64,000 bases of DNA from Bacillota bacterium (GCA_023392595.1 JAEVYU010000008.1:53665-117664); one strand, 5' to 3'; positions 9,450-18,024 are shown, numbered from the stretch's first letter. Notes: a model not told the origin generated them from the sequence alone. Translations and numbers: made by a program.

Positions 9450-9696
9450 TTGTGCACAGGATCTGATCGGATTGTGGAAAATTTATCGATCTCATTTTCT
9501 GAATTCTGTGGATTGTGTTATTTTGTAGAAAACCACCTTTTTTATTCACAATCTTTGATTTTCTAAAAAGCTTGATGGTAGTTGTTTTTGATCAACTTAT
9601 GCACAGTATCAACTCGACTATGACTACTACTTTTTTATTATATAATATTAATAATTGATCATTTAGAAATACCATTGTTGACAGGAGGGTAAAAAA
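9450..9696. other. oriC part 2: DnaA boxes, DnaA-trio and AT-rich unwinding element
   Basis: The dnaA-dnaN spacer carries DnaA-box-like sites (TTATTCACA 9542-9550, TTATGCACA 9597-9605, and several TGTGGA-type half matches). They are followed by a DnaA-trio-like track CTATGACTACTACTT (9618-9632) and an AT-only stretch to about 9660. The order box, trio, AT-rich tract matches the basal unwinding site known from Bacillus subtilis. It also includes the dnaN leader with an AGGAGGG Shine-Dalgarno. Confidence 0.8.
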
Positions 9697-10794
9697 ATGA
9701 AGATTGTATGCCTTCAAGATGAATTAGCGCGTTTTTTACAAATCACTGCCCGCGCGCTCGCACTAAAATCAACTTTACCGATTTTAACGGGAATTTTTAT
9801 GGAGACCAGCGGTAATTCATTGCGGTGCGTTGCTACGGATTTGGAGATAGCGATTGAAGTCAATGTCCCCAATATTCAAATTTTCACGACCGGATCTATT
9901 GTTTTACCGGGTAAAACGTTCGTTGAGATTATCCGCCATTTACCTTCCGGACCGGTGACGATTGAATATGAAGAAGCTTCCAAAATGGTAACGATCACCA
10001 GCAAACATTCATCTTATCAATTACCGGTCTTACCCGTTGAAGAATTTCCGACGATGCCGGAATTAAAAGACGGAAATCAAGTGGAGATCAAGGGTGACGT
10101 TTTAAAAGAGGCCATTCGCCAAACGATGTATGCAACCTTGATGGATGATCCCAGACCTTTTTTATCCAGCATATTATGGGAAATCACTCCCGGGCAATTG
10201 CGTTTGGTGGCGACGGATGTAAACCGGCTGGCTTTACGGGACGTGCCTGTGGAATCCGGTTTTCAAAAAACGGCATTGGTTCCGGTCCACTCATTAAGAG
10301 AAATCGCCAACATTTTCGGTAATAATAACGAGGAGAAATTAACCGTTCATTTAACGGACAAGTTGATATTTATCAAAGGTTCCGGAATCACACTTTCCTC
10401 CCGTTTGGTGGAAGCACAATTTCCCCGTTATGAACAGGTTGTCCCCAAAGAATTTAATGGAGTCGTGGCGGTTGAAAGAAATGAATTCATCGAAGCTTTA
10501 GAAAGAACTTCACTGGTTAGCAATTCAATCAAAATCAACATCTCCGAAAATGGAATGATTATAACGGCCAAAGAACCTGATAAAGGACGATCGTATGAAG
10601 AATTACCCGTTGAGTTTTCGGGAAAAGAAATTGAAATCGGCTTTAACGTAAGGTACTTATTGGACTTCTTAAAGTCGGTTGAGGCAACGAAAATTAATTT
10701 CAAATATAGCCAGGATCAAAAACCAACTTTACTGCAGGCTTTGGAAAAAGATGAGTATTTGTATGTAGTAATGCCTTTGAAATTATCGGTGTAA
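9697..10794 (+). CDS. dnaN: DNA polymerase III sliding clamp (beta subunit)
   Basis: This 365-residue protein folds into three repeated clamp domains. Visible landmarks are the start MKIVCLQDELARFLQ, ALALKSTLPILTGIFM, LPGKTFVEIIRHLP and the C-terminal YVVMPLKL, which includes the conserved M-P-x-x-L end. The clamp tethers polymerases to DNA. ATG start 8 bp after a strong AGGAGGG. The yaaA/rlbA S4-type gene that usually follows dnaN in Bacillus is absent; recF comes next. Confidence 0.97.
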   Translation: MKIVCLQDELARFLQITARALALKSTLPILTGIFMETSGNSLRCVATDLEIAIEVNVPNIQIFTTGSIVLPGKTFVEIIRHLPSGPVTIEYEEASKMVTITSKHSSYQLPVLPVEEFPTMPELKDGNQVEIKGDVLKEAIRQTMYATLMDDPRPFLSSILWEITPGQLRLVATDVNRLALRDVPVESGFQKTALVPVHSLREIANIFGNNNEEKLTVHLTDKLIFIKGSGITLSSRLVEAQFPRYEQVVPKEFNGVVAVERNEFIEALERTSLVSNSIKINISENGMIITAKEPDKGRSYEELPVEFSGKEIEIGFNVRYLLDFLKSVEATKINFKYSQDQKPTLLQALEKDEYLYVVMPLKLSV

Positions 10795-10845
10795 AAAGGA
10801 ATTCTCGTAGTTTATCAACTTTTTGGATGGAAGAATCCGACATTG

Positions 10846-11949
10846 ATGTTTTTACGATCTCTTGAATTGCAGCATTACCGCAACTATCAACACCTTCAAG
10901 TGGAATTTTCACCTCAGGTTAATATTTTTTATGGTCAAAATGCCCAAGGTAAAACCAATTTACTGGAGGCAATTTCTTTGTTGTGTTTTGGAAAATCATT
11001 CCGGACCAAAAAAGAGGGAGAACTCATCCAATGGGAAACAACTTCCTGCTATTTAAAAGGTCAATTTGAATCCGATGATTTTCCCTTAATCATTGAGTTA
11101 GGAATCGCTGAGAAAGAAAAGCGCACCAAAATTGAGGGGCAAGTTGTTAAAAACAGTGAGTTGTTTGGAAAAATCCCCCTGATTACCTTTGCTCCCGATG
11201 ATCTGCAGTTAATTAAGGGTGGACCCCAATTACGGCGGGATTTTATCGATCTGTACTTGGCACTCATTGAGCCCAAGTATCGTTTTATTTATTATAACTA
11301 TTATAAAGTGGTTCAACAACGCAATCGCCTTTTAAAAGAAGGAATACGTGATCCCCGGGAATTGGAAGTATGGGATGAACAATTGGTGGAAAAAGGTTCG
11401 AAAGTTATCAAGTATCGGCTGGCTTTTATCGAAGATGTCAAAGGTTACATTTCCAGGGCCCAGCACGAAATTAGCGGAACCTTGGAAAATTTAAACCTGG
11501 AATACGTCGGTTTTCGAAATTCTGTTTTAGATTGTGTCAGTGAGGAAGATATTAAGTCGCGGTTTCGGGTGGAATTGAAAATGGTCAAAAATAATGAAAG
11601 GGAACGAAGAGTCACCTTAGTGGGACCAAATCGGGACGATCTCCGCTTGAGTATAGGAGAGGGAATCGATCTTCGTAACTTCGGTTCCCAAGGACAGCAA
11701 AGAACTGCGGCTTTAGCTTTAAAATTGGGAATGATGGAAAAAATAAAGGAAAGCCGGGGACAATATCCAATTTTATTGTTGGATGACGTTATGTCTGAAT
11801 TTGATGATCAAAGAAAACAACAATTATTGACAGTTTTAATCAATTCGGCTCAAACATTCATGACTTCCACCAGTAAGAGGGATTTTCCGATCGGTGATCA
11901 AAATACCCTTTTTTTTAAGGTATCCGGAGGGATGATCGACCGTGGCTAG
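10846..11949 (+). CDS. recF: DNA replication/repair protein RecF
   Basis: This SMC-like ATPase of about 367 residues loads RecA at gaps. It shows the N-terminal LRSLELQHYRNY, Walker A GQNAQGKTNLLEAI, the signature LRNFGSQGQQRTAALAL and Walker B ILLLDDVMSEFD. The ATG at 10846 is chosen; a TTG one codon upstream (10843) has slightly better spacing to GGAAG and is possible. Its last 8 bases overlap the next gene, so recF and the DciA-like gene are coupled. Confidence 0.95.
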   Translation: MFLRSLELQHYRNYQHLQVEFSPQVNIFYGQNAQGKTNLLEAISLLCFGKSFRTKKEGELIQWETTSCYLKGQFESDDFPLIIELGIAEKEKRTKIEGQVVKNSELFGKIPLITFAPDDLQLIKGGPQLRRDFIDLYLALIEPKYRFIYYNYYKVVQQRNRLLKEGIRDPRELEVWDEQLVEKGSKVIKYRLAFIEDVKGYISRAQHEISGTLENLNLEYVGFRNSVLDCVSEEDIKSRFRVELKMVKNNERERRVTLVGPNRDDLRLSIGEGIDLRNFGSQGQQRTAALALKLGMMEKIKESRGQYPILLLDDVMSEFDDQRKQQLLTVLINSAQTFMTSTSKRDFPIGDQNTLFFKVSGGMIDRG

Positions 11950-12604
11950 CAGCGCCTTTGGTTCAATTATTGAAAAATTTTTTTATAAGAACGGCGGATG
12001 GTCAAGACTGAAAGGAGAATTATCCGTATACTACTGGCCTAAAGTAGCCGGAGCGGAAATTGCCAAAAAAGTTGAGGCTGTACGTTTCAGGGATGGATAT
12101 TTATATTTACAAACCGATGTACCGGCCCTAGCTCAGCAAATATTGTTCATGGTACCAAGTTTCCTGGAAAAGTACCGGAGATTTATTGGAAAAGGGGTAT
12201 TAAAGGGCATCAAAGTCAAAATTGGCTCGATAAAACGTTCTTTATCCAATCCGGCTCTTTCCATTAATGATTTCTCTTTGGAACCTACGGATTTATCCAA
12301 AATCGAAACCTGTAAAAGTTCAATTGAAGACCCGGATTTGGCGGCGCGCTTTGAAAAGTTAATGCAAAAATCCTATCTTGTCAGGAAAAAGCAAGCGGCG
12401 GAAGGCGGTAAAGAATGTTTATCCTGTGGAGTGATCATTGATTCCAAGTTTGATTATTGTCCCTGTTGTGAAAATAAGGTTCATCAGGAAATCCGGGATT
12501 ATATTTCTTATCAAAAAAATCATCACCCCGAGCAAAATACTGGCGATCCCAGTCAATTTGAAGGATTAAGTCATTTAAAAATAAAAAAAACTCGAATAGA
12601 TTGA
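11942..12604 (+). CDS. DUF721/DciA-like protein with C-terminal zinc ribbon
   Basis: A 220-residue protein. The first ~100 residues are DUF721 (DciA family): WSRLKGELSVYYWPKVAGAEIAKK, then DGYLYLQTDVPALAQQILFM. DciA proteins act in loading or operating the replicative helicase in bacteria without DnaC/DnaI-type loaders. After a linker comes CLSCG-x8-YCPCC (Cys-x2-Cys-x10-Cys-x2-Cys, about residues 160-176), a zinc-ribbon knuckle I do not associate with ordinary DciA. GTG start overlapping recF; next gene starts within 12 bp. The helicase role is inferred from family and context. Confidence 0.8.
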   Translation: MASSAFGSIIEKFFYKNGGWSRLKGELSVYYWPKVAGAEIAKKVEAVRFRDGYLYLQTDVPALAQQILFMVPSFLEKYRRFIGKGVLKGIKVKIGSIKRSLSNPALSINDFSLEPTDLSKIETCKSSIEDPDLAARFEKLMQKSYLVRKKQAAEGGKECLSCGVIIDSKFDYCPCCENKVHQEIRDYISYQKNHHPEQNTGDPSQFEGLSHLKIKKTRID

Positions 12605-12615
12605 GGGAGGAAAAA

Positions 12616-12891
12616 ATGTTTGTCCATCTTGGCGAAGATATTATGATCGATTCTAAGTCAATTGTGGCGATTATTAGTGCCGAAAATTCAATGGGAGCCA
12701 GTAGCACCAAAGAATTTTTGCGAGTCGCCCAAGAAGAAGGGTTTGTTAAAAAAATCAGCAAAGAATTTTCTTCCATCGTGATTACCGATAAAACTGTTTT
12801 TTTATCGCCGATATCGTCCCAAACACTAAAAAAACGTGCGGGCTATATCGACGAGCTAGAAATGAACTTTTCTCTGGAAGGGGTTTCTTAA
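12616..12891 (+). CDS. remB: Extracellular matrix regulator RemB-like (DUF370)
   Basis: A 91-residue protein beginning MFVHLGEDIMIDSKSIVAII, the DUF370 pattern of RemA/RemB (YaaB). In Bacillus the yaaB gene also lies between recF and gyrB, so position and sequence agree. RemA relatives are DNA-binding regulators of matrix genes; the exact RemB role is not settled. The start is ATG 12616 because GGGAGG lies 7 bp upstream. The stop shares a base with the gyrB start. Confidence 0.85.
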   Translation: MFVHLGEDIMIDSKSIVAIISAENSMGASSTKEFLRVAQEEGFVKKISKEFSSIVITDKTVFLSPISSQTLKKRAGYIDELEMNFSLEGVS

Positions 12892-14819
12892 TGGACCAGG
12901 ATCAGCAAATAAAAAAAGCAAACGATTCTTCTGAGTATAATGCCAGTCAAATTCAAGTGTTGGAAGGTTTGGAAGCGGTCCGGAAGCGCCCAAGCATGTA
13001 CATTGGCAGCACCTGTATTAAGGGACTTCATCATTTGGTGTATGAAGTTGTTGACAATAGTATTGATGAAGCTTTAGCAGGTTATTGCGACCGCATTATC
13101 GTTACATTGAACGAAGATGGTTCGGTAACCGTGGATGATAATGGTCGCGGTATTCCGGTCGATATTCAAGCCCAGGCTAAGAAATCAGCTTTGGAAGTTG
13201 TCTTAACCATATTGCACGCCGGCGGTAAATTCGGCGGGGATGGTTATAAAGTATCCGGTGGCCTTCATGGAGTGGGTATTTCCGTAGTCAATGCCCTTTC
13301 GGAAATACTGGAAGTATGGGTAAAAAAAGACGGCAACCTTTATTATCAGTGCTATCATAAAGGAAAACCCGATGAACCGGTTAAGGTGATCGATAAGGCT
13401 GAAGGAAGCGGAACCATTGTAAAGTTTAAGGCGGATCCCGAAATTTTTGAAAGTGTGGAATTTAGTTTTGATTATTTAACTCACCGTTTCCGGGAGTTGG
13501 CTTTCCTCAACAGGGGTATTAAAATTATTTTAAAGGATGACAAAGCCGGTAAAGAGGTGGTTTATCATTATGATGGCGGAATCACTTCATTTATTGAGCA
13601 CTTGAATAAAACCAAGGACCCGGTTCATAAAGAAATTATTTATATTTATAAAAAAGTTGAAGACACCGAAGTGGAAGTAGCGGTCCAATATAATGACAGT
13701 TATGTGGAAAACGTCTTTTCCTTCGCCAATAATATCAACACTCATGAGGGGGGTACTCATTTATCGGGATTCCGTTCCGCTTTAACCCGTACTTTGAATG
13801 ATTATGCCCGAAAAGCCAATTTGATCAAAGAAAATGATTCGAGTTTATCTGGTGATGATGTCCGGGAGGGACTTACGGCAGTTATCAGCGTTAAACTTAG
13901 ATACCCTCAATTTGAAGGACAGACGAAAACCAAATTGGGTAATAGTGAAATGCGAGGTTTGGTTGAGACTGTTTTTAATGATGGATTGGCGGAATTTCTG
14001 GAAGAAAACCCGACGGCTGGTAAAAAAATCATCGAGAAGTGCTTATTGGCATCCAAAGCCCGGGATGCAGCCAGAAAAGCTAAAGAGTTGACCCGCAGAA
14101 AAAGTGCGCTGGAGGTCGGATCCCTACCCGGTAAGCTGGCGGATTGTTCTACCAAAGAAGCCGAAATTTCTGAATTGTATTTGGTAGAGGGCGATTCGGC
14201 GGGTGGCTCGGCCAAACAAGGAAGAGATCGCCGTTTTCAAGCGATTTTACCCTTGCGGGGAAAAATTCTTAACGTCGAGAAAGCCAGTTTAGACAGGGTT
14301 TTGACCAACGAAGAAATTAAAGCAATGATCACTGCGCTTGGGACCGGTTTCGGGGATGATTTTGACGAGACGAAACTTCGTTATCATAAAATCATTACCA
14401 TGACCGATGCCGATGTTGATGGTGCTCACATCCGGACCTTACTTTTAACATTTTTTTACCGTTTTATGAGGCCTCTGGTGGAAAATGGCTATGTGTATAT
14501 CGCTCAACCTCCATTATATCAAGTTAAACAGAATAAAAATGAATATTATGCTTATTCCGATAAGGAATTGGAAACGTTACTGGCTAAAATCGGCCGCCAA
14601 GGAATCACGGTTCAGCGTTATAAAGGATTAGGGGAGATGAACGCCGAACAATTATGGGAAACCACCATGAATCCCGATAAGAGAACGGTTTTAAGGGTTA
14701 CCTTGGAAGATGCAGTTGTGGCTGATGAAACATTTTCAATGCTAATGGGTGATAAAGTTGAGCCCCGCAAAGATTATATTCTTTCCCATGCTAAAGAAGT
14801 CAGAAATTTGGATGTTTAG
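12891..14819 (+). CDS. gyrB: DNA gyrase subunit B
   Basis: This 642-residue protein is the ATPase subunit of gyrase. It has the GHKL ATP-binding motifs EVVDNSIDEALAG, DDNGRGIP and GGLHGVGISVVNAL, the transducer domain, the TOPRIM EGDSAGGSAKQGRDR, MTDADVDGAHIRTLLLTF, and the C-terminal QRYKGLGEMNAEQLWETTM. Complete and of normal length. It overlaps remB by one base (TAATG). gyrA, usually adjacent in Firmicutes, is not in the window; tadA follows instead. Confidence 0.97.
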   Translation: MDQDQQIKKANDSSEYNASQIQVLEGLEAVRKRPSMYIGSTCIKGLHHLVYEVVDNSIDEALAGYCDRIIVTLNEDGSVTVDDNGRGIPVDIQAQAKKSALEVVLTILHAGGKFGGDGYKVSGGLHGVGISVVNALSEILEVWVKKDGNLYYQCYHKGKPDEPVKVIDKAEGSGTIVKFKADPEIFESVEFSFDYLTHRFRELAFLNRGIKIILKDDKAGKEVVYHYDGGITSFIEHLNKTKDPVHKEIIYIYKKVEDTEVEVAVQYNDSYVENVFSFANNINTHEGGTHLSGFRSALTRTLNDYARKANLIKENDSSLSGDDVREGLTAVISVKLRYPQFEGQTKTKLGNSEMRGLVETVFNDGLAEFLEENPTAGKKIIEKCLLASKARDAARKAKELTRRKSALEVGSLPGKLADCSTKEAEISELYLVEGDSAGGSAKQGRDRRFQAILPLRGKILNVEKASLDRVLTNEEIKAMITALGTGFGDDFDETKLRYHKIITMTDADVDGAHIRTLLLTFFYRFMRPLVENGYVYIAQPPLYQVKQNKNEYYAYSDKELETLLAKIGRQGITVQRYKGLGEMNAEQLWETTMNPDKRTVLRVTLEDAVVADETFSMLMGDKVEPRKDYILSHAKEVRNLDV

Positions 14820-14867
14820 GGGAAGATAAAAATAGTAAGGATGTTAGCAATTTCTAAAAATGTTTAC

Positions 14868-14896
14868 TTGCATAGTACTGGTATTCTGTGTTAATA
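14868..14896 (+). promoter_or_regulatory. Predicted SigA promoter for tadA
   Basis: TTGCAT at 14868-14873 and TTAATA at 14891-14896 are separated by 17 bp, with a TG-containing spacer end. It sits 17-45 bp upstream of the tadA ATG and would give a very short leader. Confidence 0.5.
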
Positions 14897-14912
14897 TATT
14901 CATGGTGTCGTT

Positions 14913-15392
14913 ATGACAAAGACTTTTTCTGTGGAACAAAATGAAGCCGATCAAGAGTTTATGAGTGAAGCCCTTGCCGAAGCTGGTAAGGCAGCCCGGA
15001 TTGGCGAAGTTCCTATCGGCGCCGTCATTGTCTATGAAGAAAAGATTATTGCGAGAGCTCATAATCTTAAAGAAACAACGGGTGATCCCACAGCTCATGC
15101 TGAAATATTGGCATTAAGAACTGCGGCCCAATTGAGACAAGGATGGCGGTTAAGCGGGGCCACACTTTACACTACATTGGAACCATGTCCAATGTGCGCC
15201 GGAGCGATGGTGATGGCCAGAATCGGTCGTCTGGTATACGGTGCTAAGGATCCAAAGGCTGGATCAGCCGGGACATTGATGAATATCGTTCAAGATGAGC
15301 GATTCAATCATAAAGTGGAAATAACCTCTGGTGTTTTGGCTACGGAATGTGGTAATATATTAAAGGAGTTCTTCCGGGAACGCCGAAGATAG
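14913..15392 (+). CDS. tadA: tRNA-specific adenosine deaminase TadA
   Basis: This 159-residue protein deaminates A34 to inosine in tRNA-Arg(ACG). Zinc-binding and catalytic motifs are intact: HAEILALR (His and proton-shuttling Glu) and PCPMCAGAM (two Cys). The start is MTKTFSVEQNEADQEFMSEA, and GEVPIGAVIV is typical. The Shine-Dalgarno is weak and the leader short. It is followed directly by two tRNA-Ser genes, and tadA in this position after the dnaA-gyrB block is common in Firmicutes. Confidence 0.94.
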   Translation: MTKTFSVEQNEADQEFMSEALAEAGKAARIGEVPIGAVIVYEEKIIARAHNLKETTGDPTAHAEILALRTAAQLRQGWRLSGATLYTTLEPCPMCAGAMVMARIGRLVYGAKDPKAGSAGTLMNIVQDERFNHKVEITSGVLATECGNILKEFFRERRR

Positions 15393-15417
15393 GCATTGAT
15401 AGGAGAGCGCTCGATCC

Positions 15418-15507
15418 GGAGAGATGGCTGAGCGGTTGAAGGCGCCCGCCTCGAAAGCGGGTAGGGATTTACGTCCCTCGCGAGTTCGAATCTCGCTCTC
15501 TCCGCCA
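15418..15507 (+). tRNA. tRNA-Ser (anticodon CGA)
   Basis: Acceptor strands GGAGAGA (15418-15424) and TCTCTCC (15497-15503) pair perfectly, with discriminator G and encoded CCA. Anticodon loop CTCGAAA (15450-15456) gives CGA, and the T-loop is TTCGAAT. The long variable arm (GGGATTTACGTCCC) is typical of class II serine tRNA. It reads UCG codons. Confidence 0.97.
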
Positions 15508-15575
15508 TTTGATAATAATGAATGATTGTTATCGTTTTACCAAGAGTTTTTTAAAAATTTAATTTTTAGTTTTTT

Positions 15576-15663
15576 GGAGAGATGGCCGAGTGGTCGAAGG
15601 CGCACGCCTGGAGCGCGTGTAGGTGTAACAGCCTCTAGGGTTCGAATCCCTATCTCTCCGCCA
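15576..15663 (+). tRNA. tRNA-Ser (anticodon GGA)
   Basis: Acceptor GGAGAGA/TCTCTCC is identical to the preceding tRNA-Ser, with G discriminator and encoded CCA. Anticodon loop CTGGAGC (15608-15614) gives GGA, reading UCC/UCU. T-loop TTCGAAT and a class II variable arm are present. Confidence 0.97.
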
Positions 15664-15676
15664 TTAAAACATTATA

Positions 15677-15699
15677 ACCAGCCTGGGGCTGGTTTTTTT
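15677..15699 (+). terminator. Terminator after the tRNA-Ser pair
   Basis: Stem AACCAGCC/GGCTGGTT with a two-base TG/GG-type loop is followed by TTTTTT. It closes the tadA/tRNA-Ser transcription unit. Confidence 0.85.
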
Positions 15700-15811
15700 G
15701 ATCACGATGATTAACAATTAATCAATAAGAATCACCATAAAAAAATGGCTTAAGTTTTTTTGCCATTTGCCGAAATAATAAGTGAATTTTATTTGAAAGG
15801 GGCAGTCAACC

Positions 15812-16231
15812 ATGAATAAAATTAAATCCCCGGATGACAACGGGATTCATCAGGCTGGTTCAAAATCCTTTCGAAATGTCGAAAAGCATTCACCCCCTTC
15901 TTACTCGGCGTTATTCCCATGGTTAATCCGGCCTCGCGATCAACATCTAAGTCCAGAGCGGCAACACCAACAAGAACATCCAGGTTCAAGACCGTGCCAT
16001 CCTGAAGGATGTTTGGGTCCAAGGCCGCATTTTCATGAAGAACAACTGGGTTTAAGATGGCCTCATCATGACAAATATCCATGTTCAAGGCCTCATCAAG
16101 GCAAACACCCGGGGCATAAACATTTAAGGCCACGTTACCGTTATGTTCATAGCAGGATCAGTTTATACATTGCCGATTCAAACATCGAGAAAAGCAGATA
16201 TTTTAGAATATTAATGAAAAATGATCAATAA
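15812..16231 (+). CDS. His/Pro/Arg-rich protein built on an 11-residue repeat, unknown function
   Basis: Possible 139-residue protein with AAAGGGG 9 bp upstream of its ATG. Residues ~45-110 are degenerate 11-residue units such as GSRPCHPEGCL, GPRPHFHEEQL, GLRWPHHDKYP and CSRPHQGKHPG, rich in His, Pro, Arg and Cys, which could bind metal. I do not recognise the family. The opposite strand (15822-16133) is also open with its own 11-residue periodicity, because the DNA itself has a 33-bp period. The plus-strand frame is preferred only because it has a Shine-Dalgarno and that one does not. It may be a repeat tract, not a true gene. Confidence 0.4.
   Translation: MNKIKSPDDNGIHQAGSKSFRNVEKHSPPSYSALFPWLIRPRDQHLSPERQHQQEHPGSRPCHPEGCLGPRPHFHEEQLGLRWPHHDKYPCSRPHQGKHPGHKHLRPRYRYVHSRISLYIADSNIEKSRYFRILMKNDQ
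15918..16115. repeat. Degenerate 33-bp tandem repeat, about six units
   Basis: A recurring GGTyCAAG-like box is spaced 33 bp apart (15951, 15983, 16016, 16049, 16082), each followed by a purine/CC/CATC-rich stretch. The exact multiple of three keeps reading frames open on both strands. Confidence 0.7.
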
Positions 16232-16295
16232 TTGGTGAGATGGCTCTTTGCTTCGGTGTTAAATTATGGGTTTATGTAATAATTAAGCCATTATG

Positions 16296-16339
16296 AATCC
16301 TCCTTTTTCGGGAAAAATTAACGAATGAAAAGGGGGATT
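16296..16339 (+). promoter_or_regulatory. Hairpin sequestering the Shine-Dalgarno of the Gfo/Idh gene
   Basis: AATCCTCCTTTTT (16296-16308) pairs continuously, with two G-U pairs, to GAAAAGGGGGATT (16327-16339), enclosing the Shine-Dalgarno AAAGGGGG. A T-rich run and the ATG follow at once. It could block ribosome access or act as a terminator. Confidence 0.6.
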
Positions 16340-16344
16340 TTTAT

Positions 16345-17394
16345 ATGGAAAAGATTAGAGTAGGAGTCATTGGGACCGGACTTGCCTGGGAAAGACTGCA
16401 TTATCCGGCTTATCAGGAATTGTCGGATCGATATGAAATCAGGGCATTGTGTGACATGGATCGTCAGAGAGCCGAAAGTTGGGCCGGCAGTTTGGGATTG
16501 GATCCTCAACGCGATGTATATGGCGATTTTAAGGCTATGATTGATCGTAAAGATTTGCAAGCCATCGATATCATGGTGCCGATTAGTAAAAATCATCCTG
16601 TGGCGGAGATTGTTGCCCAGTCGGGAAAAGCAATTATTTTAGAAAAACCGCTGGGAGCGACCCTCGATCAAGCCCAGGCGACCCGGGAATTACCGGCACA
16701 TTACGGGATTCCGATGATGATAGCCGAAAATTACCGCTATAGTGAAGAATTTAATATTTTACGCGATGTGATTCAACAGAAGAAAATTGGCGAGACTGTC
16801 TATTTTATTTATCAAAATACCAATTGTTTCCCGTGCGCCATGACCAAGGATACCTTTTCAGCCAAGGAATGGCGACAACACCCGGCGTATCCGGGGGGCG
16901 ATTTAGTGGATGCAGCCATTCATCCGTTATCCGGGCTCCGTCATGTTTTTGGAGGAATCCAGTATTTACAAGCCTTTGGCGCTCCACAAAAGGACGATTT
17001 CAGTCCTTATGCGGCCGTAACGGTCAATCTTCATTTTGTCAATGGAGTAATCGGTGAGTTTGCCTATTATCCGGCGGGCCGCGAAATCCAAAAACCCCTG
17101 ATTGGTCTGCGAATCTTTGGTACCCAAGGAATGATATACATGGAAGACAACCAGTGCGGGGTCATTAACGTTTTTTATAACGATGGAGGGCATGAAATGA
17201 TTGGATTTCGGCCCATGAGAGGTTATTATAATGAATTGCTTAATTTCCACAAATCATTAATGGGAGAGGAAAAGATTAGCGTAACTCCGGATATGGAAAT
17301 TGGTGATTTGCGAACGGTTTATGCTATCTTACAATCGATAACCGAACAAGAAGTGATTAAGGTGGATAAGGTTCCTCAACATGGGGTGCATTAA
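16345..17394 (+). CDS. Gfo/Idh/MocA-family NAD(P)-dependent oxidoreductase
   Basis: A 349-residue protein with N-terminal Rossmann fold (RVGVIGTGLAWERLHYPAY; acidic D after strand 2 in RALCDMDRQRAE), the EKPLGATLDQA motif around the catalytic-site lysine, and the C-terminal alpha/beta domain (WRQHPAYPGGDLVDAAIHPL). The family oxidises sugars, inositols or amino sugars with NAD(P); the substrate cannot be told. It stands alone between two repeat arrays. ATG start behind a hairpin that covers its Shine-Dalgarno. Confidence 0.85.
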   Translation: MEKIRVGVIGTGLAWERLHYPAYQELSDRYEIRALCDMDRQRAESWAGSLGLDPQRDVYGDFKAMIDRKDLQAIDIMVPISKNHPVAEIVAQSGKAIILEKPLGATLDQAQATRELPAHYGIPMMIAENYRYSEEFNILRDVIQQKKIGETVYFIYQNTNCFPCAMTKDTFSAKEWRQHPAYPGGDLVDAAIHPLSGLRHVFGGIQYLQAFGAPQKDDFSPYAAVTVNLHFVNGVIGEFAYYPAGREIQKPLIGLRIFGTQGMIYMEDNQCGVINVFYNDGGHEMIGFRPMRGYYNELLNFHKSLMGEEKISVTPDMEIGDLRTVYAILQSITEQEVIKVDKVPQHGVH

Positions 17395-17639
17395 CCATTC
17401 GGCCTGTATCCTTGAAAAGCTTAATAGCAACTCACTTCAAAGTTTTCTTCCGCTTTTTGATTCTCTTAAATCTTCCCCCTCTCTTTTTTTGAAAGAGAGG
17501 GGGAAGGAGGGGTGGCAGGCTATCTAAAAAAGAGACGGAAAAATTCATTCATTGGGATGAAACGATTGTTTTTCCCTGAAATCGATATTTTTTTAAGATA
17601 AATAACCACTTCATCGAAGAAAATATTACTGAAGTGAAA
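17395..17639. other. Non-coding region with a perfect long hairpin
   Basis: No gene is seen. It holds the 15-bp inverted repeat CTTCCCCCTCTCTTT (17472-17486) / AAAGAGAGGGGGAAG (17492-17506) separated by about 5 bases. Such C-rich/G-rich palindromes are often dispersed repeats. There is no T-run immediately after the right arm, so it is not a classical terminator. Confidence 0.6.
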
Positions 17640-18024
17640 GAAAAAATTTTTTTAGAGCAGAAATAATTCCTTGAGGGATAGAAATAATTTTTTATTGGAA
17701 GAAAAAATTACTTAAACCACAGAAATAATTTTTTTTGGCGCCCGAGGGATGGATTGAGTGATAGAAAAAATCATTTCTTGAACAAAATTAATCGGTCTGT
17801 TGATAAAATAAATCTTTTTTGGGACCCAATGGACCCTTTGAATGGGAAAAGAAATCCTTTTTGTGGTTTAAATGATCCCTTGGAGGGTAAAAATGATTCT
17901 TTCTGTCGCTCAGAAGATTTCATGAACGACTCGTTGAATTATTTCCATCAAAAAAGAATTATTTTTGAGAAGAAAAAATTTTTTATTTCTGGAAAAATGA
18001 TTTTTTCTGGGAATAAATTCTTTT
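17640..18024. repeat. Phased A/T-tract array with 21-bp period
   Basis: A degenerate GAAATAATTTTTT-like unit recurs at about 17640, 17660, 17681, 17701, 17722, 17764, 17785 and 17806, at steps of 20-21 or 42 bp. It continues less regularly (about 17851, 17870, 17888, 17951, 17971, 17990) to about 18024. A period of 21 bp equals two helical turns, so the A-tracts face the same side of the helix and the DNA should be intrinsically bent. Confidence 0.65.

Noticed and set aside
15822..16133. Minus-strand 103-residue ORF with pentapeptide-like repeats
   Set aside because: It has no Shine-Dalgarno and is antisense to a frame that has one. Its periodicity is a by-product of the 33-bp DNA repeat.
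15918..18024. CRISPR array
   Set aside because: The 33-bp and 21-bp repeats are contiguous and degenerate, without unique spacers, a leader or nearby cas genes.
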